A stretch of DNA of 45,199 nt from a virus. Positions 28,151-34,815 of this stretch are shown here, in pieces; the stretch's first letter is position 1; each line of letters opens with the position of its first letter. The notes beneath the pieces are model-generated. The model was not told the DNA's origin and searched no databases. It saw nothing but the letters and a program-made list of their open reading frames with translations. Made by a program: the position numbers and the translations under genes. Where the stretch lies: IMG/VR virus record IMGVR_UViG_3300021375_000054, positions 1 through 45,199 of that record. One strand, written 5' to 3'.

Positions 28151-29464
28151 TTATTTTTCTATTTTTGTGCTTACCACTATTTCAGTATTATCTTCAAACC
28201 TAGCATATTTACTAAGGCCTCCCTCTCTAAAGATGCCACCTTTCATTTTACCTTTGAAAATTCCGTCTCTACCAAACACATAACAGTTGGTAAGTTCGCA
28301 ACTTCCATGAACATAACTAGACTCTACTTTACAGTCAATCAATTCACAGCCTTTATATAATTGACATCTTAAAAGTTGTCCACCAGTTACAGTGCCTCCA
28401 AATATAGAGCTGTTCTCGATATTACCTGATAACTCGCAGTCTATAAATTCAAATCCATCTAAAAGATATGCAGCACCAAATTTACCGTCTTTAACTTGAA
28501 TCGAAGAATAGTCAGAATCATAATTAATAATTCCCTCTTCTAACGATCCATTTGACAAAAGATCTAGTACTTTTTTCTTAAATCGATCCCATTGAACCTC
28601 AATAACCTGCGGATCGTCTTGTAAATCCACTAATATATTTATCTTCGGCCAATGTTTATTTACTGCTTTATAGTCTTTTAGCATTTCTGTTAGAGGCTCG
28701 TTCTTTTTAAGAATCCTCTTAAGCTCTATTTTATTCTCTGGTGAGAATCTAGGATTATGGCAAGATTTCCATATAGACATGATAAATCCATCTGCTAAAT
28801 GTAGAATATCATCCGCTCTTTTTTCATAATTTTTACCACCTAAATATCTAAATTCTAGATAGTTCTTTTGAGCCTTCTCAAAGTTAATACCATAATACTT
28901 AGTATTAGCAAATGTAAAATTGTCTTTGTTAACCATATTCTCATTATAGTAGAAAGCCTCGTGTTTTGGCATAATCCATTTAATAGATTTTGCATAAGTA
29001 GAGTCTTCTCTATTTGGAAAATATTTATAGATTCTTGCCTCATCAAACTCAAGGATAAACTTCATCACATTCATGTGTTGAATCATATTTCTATCCTCTA
29101 AGTAATCTGGGTTAAAAGACATATTAAGATGAATTGACGCTCTATCTGACGTATAGCCATTTTCACGAATCCATCCTAACATTTTTATGATAACTAGCCT
29201 TGCGTTTCTATAAGGCATAGGACCTGTTACCAACTCAATAAGACCTGCACCACCTGACATATCAGGTTCCATCTTAAATACGTCTGCTGATGGTACAAAA
29301 TCTGAATGAGCCTTATCTTCTAGTTTGATCTTTCTACCTAAAAGTTTAGATACAGACTTTTGGGTCTCTTCTAATTTTAAGTTAGAATAGAATTCAAACT
29401 CGATGCCCATTTGACTGGCATTCAGAACTTCTGAGCGGTGGGCGTTACTTTTTAACTTTTGCAT
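28151..29464 (-). CDS. Amidoligase-like (COOH-NH2 ligase) enzyme with C-terminal beta-helix-like tail (437 aa)
   Basis: The N-terminal half has hallmarks of the putative amidoligase family (glutamine-synthetase-like COOH-NH2 ligases): MGIEFEFYS at about residues 19-27, an acidic segment (KMEPDMSGGAGLIELVTGP, about 64-82), and a later ASIHLNMSF with a conserved-type His (about 112). These enzymes are predicted to join a carboxylate to an amine using ATP. From about residue 350 the sequence turns into short repeats rich in Cys, Gly and Ser (FIDCELSG, SSIFGGTVTGG, ELIDCKVESSYVHGSCEL), resembling pentapeptide or right-handed beta-helix repeats. It sits among virion genes, one base before the neck-like gene. 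Substrate unknown; candidates are a virion protein, cell-wall peptide or host protein. The family call is from motifs only. Confidence 0.6.
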   Translation of the reverse strand: MQKLKSNAHRSEVLNASQMGIEFEFYSNLKLEETQKSVSKLLGRKIKLEDKAHSDFVPSADVFKMEPDMSGGAGLIELVTGPMPYRNARLVIIKMLGWIRENGYTSDRASIHLNMSFNPDYLEDRNMIQHMNVMKFILEFDEARIYKYFPNREDSTYAKSIKWIMPKHEAFYYNENMVNKDNFTFANTKYYGINFEKAQKNYLEFRYLGGKNYEKRADDILHLADGFIMSIWKSCHNPRFSPENKIELKRILKKNEPLTEMLKDYKAVNKHWPKINILVDLQDDPQVIEVQWDRFKKKVLDLLSNGSLEEGIINYDSDYSSIQVKDGKFGAAYLLDGFEFIDCELSGNIENSSIFGGTVTGGQLLRCQLYKGCELIDCKVESSYVHGSCELTNCYVFGRDGIFKGKMKGGIFREGGLSKYARFEDNTEIVVSTKIEK

Positions 29465-29490
29465 TAATCTAGAGTATGATATTACTTTTC

Positions 29491-29500
29491 AATATATATC
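29491..29500 (-). promoter_or_regulatory. Candidate late promoter element GATATATATT
   Basis: A minus-strand GATATATA core lies in the 53-bp gap after the S1-like gene, 26 bases upstream of ATG 29464. The spacing is nearly the same as for the element before the S1-like gene (27 bases), which supports a shared role. Confidence 0.4.
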
Positions 29501-29517
29501 AAACTCTGTGGCAATAG

Positions 29518-30804
29518 TTATTGGGGTAATTTTAAAAACACTTTCATGGAGTCCTCGTCAATTCTAGTAATTTGGACATCAATATCATCGCCTGATGTAT
29601 AATTACTTAAAGTATCTTTAGGCAACTCACTGATGTGTAATAAACCTGTTACACCCTCTTCTATATTTACAAAAACACCATATTCTTTTTTGGTTTTAAC
29701 TTTTGCAGTTACAATAGAAGGAATCTGGTATCTAGTATTAATGTTTATCCAAGGATTAACTGTAGTAACCTCTTTTTGTGTTAGTGTTATTTTAGTATTG
29801 CTAATAATATCTTTCACAAAGAAATTAATTGGATCGCCTGGTTTAATATCTCTAGCTTTAAATTTAGTCTGAGTCTCTTCATCTAATTCATTAGTGTGAA
29901 TCATACCTGTTAGACATTTGTCAAACTCTACGAATACTCCGTATTTAGCAGTTCCAGTTACTAGACCTGATTTTTGAATTCCTATATTATCTTTAAGATC
30001 TTTAATTGCACTAGGGATTAGAGCTTGTAGATATTTTCTATGTGATACTACAATTGTACCTCTATCCGGAGAGAAACTAACCGGTACTACATAAATCTCT
30101 TCGCCGATAATAGAACTAAAGTCAGATAATTTATTAATACCCGCAAGTGAACCAGGCATAAAGCAATCGATGCCTTGTACTTTCACAATATAACCACCGT
30201 TCTCAATCATGTTCTTAACAGTACCTATCCAAGCAGTATTACCCTCCTCGATAGAATCTCTAAGATCCATAAATGTTTTCTGCTTAACTCCACCTGTAAT
30301 TGAGCCAGTTAATGTACCTTTTGTTTCTGTGATTAAGACTGCAGTCTCTTCACCTGGTAACATCATTCTAACTTCTTCAGATTCTTTTGAAGCCTTTACA
30401 TATACAGACTCTCTATATCCAATATCAACAGTAATCCATTCTTGATCTACTGCATAGATTTCACCCGTATGAATTTCTCCAATACGTAGGCTTGGTATAA
30501 TTTCAGGGCTATTGTCACTTAAAATGTCATATAACTCTTGGGCATAGGGCTCTCTTGAATAGACCTTATCACCATTTTTAGTCTTAATATGTGGGTTGGG
30601 TTTTCTAGTTCTAGTAACACACGTAGCTTCGTATGCGTCCCATAAGAATTCGCCGCTCTCATCGTAGAACTGCGCATGGGGATCTTGAGTTTCCTCTTTT
30701 ACTTCTTTTACTTCTTCTGTGGGTTTTTGAATAGTTTCAACTAATTCAACTGTAGTGCCTTCTTGGGCTGCAGTAGTAATTCTGCGTCTTTTTTTGTCTG
30801 ACAT
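29518..30804 (-). CDS. Phage-encoded ribosomal protein S1 homologue, four S1 domains (428 aa)
   Basis: After a charged N-terminal region (residues 1-100) there are four S1/OB-fold domains at about 106-168, 187-256, 276-345 and 361-427. The third and fourth show the typical S1 signature (TAKYGVFVEFDKCLTGMIHT; KEYGVFVNIEEGVTGLLHIS); the second is more divergent (GGYIVKVQGIDCFMPGSL, then IIVSHR-type ending IVVSHRKYL). Bacterial S1 usually has six domains and binds mRNA on the 30S subunit to help initiation, especially where Shine-Dalgarno pairing is weak. A phage copy could bias initiation toward phage mRNAs or protect RNA. It is preceded by a candidate promoter and flanked by a metallopeptidase-like gene and the amidoligase-like gene. 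Confidence 0.85.
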   Translation of the reverse strand: MSDKKRRRITTAAQEGTTVELVETIQKPTEEVKEVKEETQDPHAQFYDESGEFLWDAYEATCVTRTRKPNPHIKTKNGDKVYSREPYAQELYDILSDNSPEIIPSLRIGEIHTGEIYAVDQEWITVDIGYRESVYVKASKESEEVRMMLPGEETAVLITETKGTLTGSITGGVKQKTFMDLRDSIEEGNTAWIGTVKNMIENGGYIVKVQGIDCFMPGSLAGINKLSDFSSIIGEEIYVVPVSFSPDRGTIVVSHRKYLQALIPSAIKDLKDNIGIQKSGLVTGTAKYGVFVEFDKCLTGMIHTNELDEETQTKFKARDIKPGDPINFFVKDIISNTKITLTQKEVTTVNPWININTRYQIPSIVTAKVKTKKEYGVFVNIEEGVTGLLHISELPKDTLSNYTSGDDIDVQITRIDEDSMKVFLKLPQ

Positions 30805-30831
30805 TTATTTTTATTTAAAAGGTATTAACAT

Positions 30832-30841
30832 ATTATATATC
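30832..30841 (-). promoter_or_regulatory. Candidate late promoter element GATATATAAT
   Basis: A minus-strand GATATATA core begins on the last base of the upstream stop codon, 27 bases before ATG 30804 of the S1-like gene. The leader between them is AT-rich, with no Shine-Dalgarno site. Confidence 0.4.
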
Positions 30842-31215
30842 TACTTAAGTATTCGCTTTATCCAAGTGTAATGTTTTCTACTACTTAGGTAACTTAAGTT
30901 ATCATCATGGTCATAGGCCTCCCTTTCAAAGGAGATATTATAGTAAGCCTCTTTTGCAGATTTATAGATTGGAATTTTAATAGCCCACTCTAACACATAC
31001 CATAGATAAAACGGTATCACCAACATTTCCTCTTGTTGTTTAATATGAATAGATTCATGGTTAATGATTCTAGCGGCTTTCTTTTTCCAATAAGACGTTG
31101 AATTATATTTCTCTCTTAAAACCACGAACGGCCAAAGAGTAATACCACCAACTCTCATAAACCAGCTGATGTTATTTAAAAATTTGTCGCTATACTTTAC
31201 AATAGGTGTTTTCAT
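30841..31215 (-). CDS. Small zincin-like HExxH protein of flavobacterial type (124 aa)
   Basis: The motif NHESIHIKQQEEM contains HExxH (H53, E54, H57), the zinc-binding and catalytic signature of zincins. A downstream ISFEREAYDHD (about 95-105) offers Glu residues as a third ligand. The hydrophobic helix after it (VIPFYLWYVLEWAIK) and the overall pattern closely resemble a short uncharacterised family frequent in Flavobacteriia (NHExIHxxQQ...FYLWYxxE...ISFEREAY). This is one of the better hints to the host and suggests host origin. No secretion signal is apparent. Substrate unknown. It lies 14 bases after another HExxH gene. Confidence 0.65.
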   Translation of the reverse strand: MKTPIVKYSDKFLNNISWFMRVGGITLWPFVVLREKYNSTSYWKKKAARIINHESIHIKQQEEMLVIPFYLWYVLEWAIKIPIYKSAKEAYYNISFEREAYDHDDNLSYLSSRKHYTWIKRILK

Positions 31216-31229
31216 ATACTTTATATATT

Positions 31230-31697
31230 TTATTTATTAATACTGGGCACAAATAATTCATCTGTAAGTTTTTCAGCATGTTGTTCCCATGGTCTATCTT
31301 CCCATGTTTGATTCCACCCAAATACTTGATTATTCCATAAGACTAGACCAAGCCCTTCTTTCAATAAATTATTTTCAAATTGATAAACATGTACAAGCTC
31401 ATGAAAAAAGGTTCTCTCTAATTTTTCTAAATTATATCTACTATTTAATTGAATTAGATAAACACCTGGCAATATTTCAGTTGTCAGCCCAACAATTCTA
31501 AAATCTAGGGGCGACATTTTAGTCTGTATAAATGGTACGCGAAATGGCGGATTTTGCATCAATGAATCTCTTATGAATCTTTGTGAACTCTCATTGCTAA
31601 CTACTTCACTAACTGTAGCTCTTTTAAAGATTAAGACTTCAGCACGCTGGGGTTTATTATCTTCTATAACTTGAGCTATAAAGAGTATAAAAACCAA
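31230..31697 (-). CDS. Putative exported zincin-like metallopeptidase (155 aa), start uncertain
   Basis: The core FFHELVHVYQFE carries HExxH (H99, E100, H103), and WEDRPWEQHAEKL (about 132-144) resembles the third-ligand ExxA element of small zincins. The first residues are hydrophobic (VFILFIAQVI), consistent with a signal or anchor. No ATG is available; TTG at 31697 is the start used here. The frame stays open upstream with a basic IFRK just before the hydrophobic run, so a rarer upstream start could give a fuller signal peptide. Beside the second HExxH gene it forms a metallopeptidase pair in the accessory cluster. Substrates could be host envelope or phage proteins; unknown. Confidence 0.55.
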   Translation of the reverse strand: MVFILFIAQVIEDNKPQRAEVLIFKRATVSEVVSNESSQRFIRDSLMQNPPFRVPFIQTKMSPLDFRIVGLTTEILPGVYLIQLNSRYNLEKLERTFFHELVHVYQFENNLLKEGLGLVLWNNQVFGWNQTWEDRPWEQHAEKLTDELFVPSINK

Positions 31698-31754
31698 CAG
31701 AACGAGAATTTTTCTAAAGATAATAATAAAGTTTAATTGATTAATATATGTATC

Positions 31755-31791
31755 ACAAAAAACTTTGTTATTTTAGGCAAAATAATTGCCT
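31755..31791. promoter_or_regulatory. Two adjacent inverted repeats in a divergent intergenic region
   Basis: ACAAA-AAAC-TTTGT (31755-31768) and AGGCAA-AATAA-TTGCCT (31775-31791) lie between the leftward metallopeptidase gene and the rightward gene at 31857. This is where a divergent control region would be expected. The second repeat is followed on the plus strand by seven T residues (31797-31803), so a hairpin terminator is the alternative. No consensus promoter was clear. Confidence 0.35.
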
Positions 31792-31856
31792 CTAGATTTT
31801 TTTATGTCAATTATTTTTCGTATATTAGTACTGTAATTAAACAACAACATAATACA

Positions 31857-32306
31857 ATGAATAATAAAAACGAAGCATGGGTAGTAGAGGGGCTCGAAGC
31901 TCAATTTAACTACAAAGAAATTACATGTAACGGAGTCGGTGGCTCAGGTTACCAAACTGTTCTAAAATACAAAGATCAAATTCAATCTATTTGCCAAGAG
32001 GTTCGAGACTTACTCGGAGATCGTCTTTTTGATAAGATGGTTGCTCAGGCACAAGAAAGAGATAAGGATGCTGATTTCCATACTGGACGTAGATATTCTA
32101 GTGTAGAAGACAATGCTTATAGATTGATTACTGGAATCGCTAAGCACGTTTGGTCTTATTTACCTAACGAACACCTAGCTGAGATGCACGTAGGAGCCGT
32201 TCTATCGATGTTAACAATTGACGAAAAGGTTTATATGGTACTTGATGCTCTTCGCGACTGTGCGTCTGCAGACCACTGGTATACTTACGAAAAAGACTGG
32301 GGTTAA
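31857..32306 (+). CDS. Unrecognised protein (149 aa), lone plus-strand gene in the late block
   Basis: ATG 31857 is chosen (MNNKNEAWVVEGLEAQ). The in-frame extension to 31737 is a hydrophobic, low-quality sequence that would run through the inverted repeats. The protein is globular and mostly helical, with several Trp and Tyr residues and acidic surfaces (QEVRDLLGDRLFDKM, YRLITGIAKHVWSYL, DALRDCASADHWYTY). It has no signal peptide, membrane segment or known catalytic motif. It opposes all surrounding genes and its stop is shared with the convergent 597-residue gene (TTAA at 32303-32306). Orientation suggests separate, perhaps early, expression. Function unknown. Confidence 0.7.
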   Translation: MNNKNEAWVVEGLEAQFNYKEITCNGVGGSGYQTVLKYKDQIQSICQEVRDLLGDRLFDKMVAQAQERDKDADFHTGRRYSSVEDNAYRLITGIAKHVWSYLPNEHLAEMHVGAVLSMLTIDEKVYMVLDALRDCASADHWYTYEKDWG

Positions 32307-34096
32307 AATACAATCGGTACAAAACCAACCATTGGCACTGGGCCAGCAGGAGTTGGAATACCACCAAGATAAAGCAGCTTAAATTCTAGCAGGTGTAGAG
32401 CATACGCGCCTGCAACTGCTGTACTTACTGCCATTGCCGGCGGTTGTGTTGCAGGTAGTTTACTAAAAGTCTTACCTGTATTCCAGGCTCTTCTTAAATT
32501 ATTTGCAAGTCTATTTGCACTTCCATAATAGATTGGAATATAGATACCTCCGAGAGGTGGTACAATTAGAGCAGGTGGTGCTGATGGTGATTTAGCAAAT
32601 GGTTGTATAATACATGCGTACCAATATGCAATCGTCACTCTGGCCATCATCATATATGGGTCTCCAGCATAACCATTAGAACTAGGTAACCAAGGATGGT
32701 CTACTGCTGTTAAATCTTCTTCACACTCTTCAGCCTTCTTTTTAGCACATAGAGCTCTATGGTATTCAAACTTAAATAGAGTACCTTCTGGTTTTGGGTT
32801 AATTTCAAAGAATGCCTTCTGTGCATCTGCCTTCTGAGAGGCCGCCTTTAATTTAGACTTTGGTACCTTTCTCCACTTCTTTTCCCATTCATTTTTTTCA
32901 TATTTGTTCTTTACCCAGTTTTTAGATTTAATAAATTTAGGCGCATTATTCACAACACCATCTGCGTTTGCTGAAAATACACCAGTTCTAACTCCGGGGT
33001 ACCAGCTAAATGTAGCCACAACATTAGAAGTTAATACCTTAGGTCTTTGACTAGGTGACTCTGGTGGGAAGTGTTCAAAATCATACGCCACTTGTATCTT
33101 ATATTCATTTAACGGGCATTCTAATTCGTATGGTAGAGTAATTGGTCCAGTAGGATCTTTCTTAATTCTTTTCTTTAATAGAGTAGTATTAAAGAAAGTC
33201 CAAGTGTTTTCTTCTTCTTCCGGATGTACTTCATGGATTGCTTCAATACAAAGAGTACTAACATTATCTGCTAACTGTTTCCAATCATAACCAGCATCTT
33301 TAATATCATTTCTAGCAGTAGTATTAACATTAGGATATGGCATACCAGACCAACCAGAACCAAATCCACTTGAATTGCTATAGTTTTCTTTACCTAAACA
33401 TGAAAGCCAAATATAGAACTCCCATTTCTCATTCTTGTTAGTTAGTCTCTCAAATTGTTGTAATAGTCTACTAGCGAAAATCTTTTCTAATTCATCTTGA
33501 GTCTCGTTACCACTAATACATGGAAATTGAAAAAACTTAAATTTATATAAGTCATATTCGTCTTTAGCGGCATCAACAAATTGATTAAAAGCTTTATCGT
33601 TTTCTTTTTCTAATTCTGCTAATGCTTCTGCATCTGGCTGTTGCACATCCGGGCAGAAATCAGCATACGCAGGATGTGACTCTTTACCCATTTGAATCAG
33701 ATTCCCGGCTTCATCATATTGATCTTGTAGAGGTATATCACCCTCTTTTAATAGTCTTTCAAAAGCCCAACCATAACCATCTTTTAATAACTTTTCTGCA
33801 GCACCATTATTCTTATGTAATTCAGCAACATGTGTTTGTGCTTTATCTTTTACAGCTTCAAGGTAGTGCTCTGCTACAGCGACTCCAAAATCATATCTAC
33901 CTGATTTAAGTGAAGTATTAAATGCATTAACATAGTCTCCCTGGTTAGATTTTAGGGCAGAGTTAAGTGGATTACCGAATTCAGATACTTGAGTGGGTGC
34001 TGGATATGAAACTACAGCACCTCCTGGTTTTGTGAACTGTTGACTTGTAATCGTGTTCGCTAGGTCTGGTATAAATTTAGGCCAAAGTGCGGGCAT
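32303..34096 (-). CDS. Unrecognised virion/hub-associated protein (597 aa)
   Basis: The N-terminus (PALWPKFIPDLANTITSQQF) is followed by a long helical region with charged stretches (KENDKAFNQFVDAAKDEYD), and a central segment with ECPLNEYKIQVAYDFEHF. The C-terminal 120 residues are Pro/Ala/Gly-rich and hydrophobic (PPALIVPPLGGIYIPIYYG, then PAMAVSTAVAGAYALHLLEF and a PVPMVGFVPIVF end), possibly membrane-active or packed in the virion. It starts two bases after the gp5-like spike gene. This suggests a protein associated with the spike or hub, perhaps released on injection. I found no domain match. Confidence 0.55.
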   Translation of the reverse strand: MPALWPKFIPDLANTITSQQFTKPGGAVVSYPAPTQVSEFGNPLNSALKSNQGDYVNAFNTSLKSGRYDFGVAVAEHYLEAVKDKAQTHVAELHKNNGAAEKLLKDGYGWAFERLLKEGDIPLQDQYDEAGNLIQMGKESHPAYADFCPDVQQPDAEALAELEKENDKAFNQFVDAAKDEYDLYKFKFFQFPCISGNETQDELEKIFASRLLQQFERLTNKNEKWEFYIWLSCLGKENYSNSSGFGSGWSGMPYPNVNTTARNDIKDAGYDWKQLADNVSTLCIEAIHEVHPEEEENTWTFFNTTLLKKRIKKDPTGPITLPYELECPLNEYKIQVAYDFEHFPPESPSQRPKVLTSNVVATFSWYPGVRTGVFSANADGVVNNAPKFIKSKNWVKNKYEKNEWEKKWRKVPKSKLKAASQKADAQKAFFEINPKPEGTLFKFEYHRALCAKKKAEECEEDLTAVDHPWLPSSNGYAGDPYMMMARVTIAYWYACIIQPFAKSPSAPPALIVPPLGGIYIPIYYGSANRLANNLRRAWNTGKTFSKLPATQPPAMAVSTAVAGAYALHLLEFKLLYLGGIPTPAGPVPMVGFVPIVF

Positions 34097-34098
34097 GA

Positions 34099-34815
34099 TT
34101 ACTTATTCTTTTGTTGGTAGTTAATATGAGTACTAGATAATTTTGCTACAGTTGCAGGAGTTGGTGGCATCGGAGGACCAGAAGGTCCAACACCGGTTGG
34201 ATGTATATGTGCATTGTAATCATCTAATAGAGCCTGTAGCCAGTCTTGTAGAGATTGACCTCTTACTGCTGGTTCAGTTTCATCTGCTCCAGGTTCGCCA
34301 GTATTAGAGACAAATATATCTCCACAGTCCATAAAGATTTTAGCATCGGTTGAGATCTTAATAAAACCTTCTTCGTCGATTTGCATCATAGGTCTTTCTT
34401 TCTTACCTTCACCTCTTGTTATTACAAGACCATCTTCTGGTGAATGATAAATTCTTACATTACGTTCTGCATCGTAAACTAAAGATATAACATCATGCGG
34501 TGCATCGGATGCCTCTAGGATGTCTCCTTTTAGATCATCATTCTGATCTACTTGAAACCAGTATTCTGGGTGATAGATGTTACCATTATCAAATCTAATT
34601 GCAACAATGTCACCAACCCTTGGCACAGCATGTGCACCGACCTGATCTCTATTCATAGGCGTTGCCCATGGAATCTGGTCGTCTGGTAACTTATCAAATT
34701 TACCGAATACTTTTACGCGACACCTACCTTGTAAGAGTGGATCTTCATTAATAACCACTTCACCAAGCCAGTGAGTCTCACGTAAGTTGTCTCTGTAAAG
34801 TTCATTATTATTCAT
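34099..34815 (-). CDS. gp5/gpV-like baseplate central spike protein (238 aa)
   Basis: Residues about 14-90 form the OB-fold domain of gp5/VgrG-type spikes: HWLGEVVINEDPLLQGRCRV, WATPMNRDQVGAHAVPRVGD and IVAIRFDNGNIYHPEYWF, the last matching the P-x-x-GD-x-V-x-V-x-F-x-G pattern. A stretch of short beta repeats follows (residues about 105-170, MMQIDEEGFIKISTDAKIF), as in the triple-helical spike. The end is a Pro/Gly-rich HIHPTGVGPSGPPMPPTP tip region. No lysozyme domain lies between OB fold and spike, unlike T4 gp5. The spike punctures the outer membrane at contraction. It overlaps the previous gene by eight bases. Confidence 0.85.
   Translation of the reverse strand: MNNNELYRDNLRETHWLGEVVINEDPLLQGRCRVKVFGKFDKLPDDQIPWATPMNRDQVGAHAVPRVGDIVAIRFDNGNIYHPEYWFQVDQNDDLKGDILEASDAPHDVISLVYDAERNVRIYHSPEDGLVITRGEGKKERPMMQIDEEGFIKISTDAKIFMDCGDIFVSNTGEPGADETEPAVRGQSLQDWLQALLDDYNAHIHPTGVGPSGPPMPPTPATVAKLSSTHINYQQKNK

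Noticed and set aside
31737-31856. N-terminal extension of the plus-strand gene to an ATG at 31737
   Set aside because: It crosses the two inverted repeats and is hydrophobic and unlike the rest; ATG 31857 fits better.
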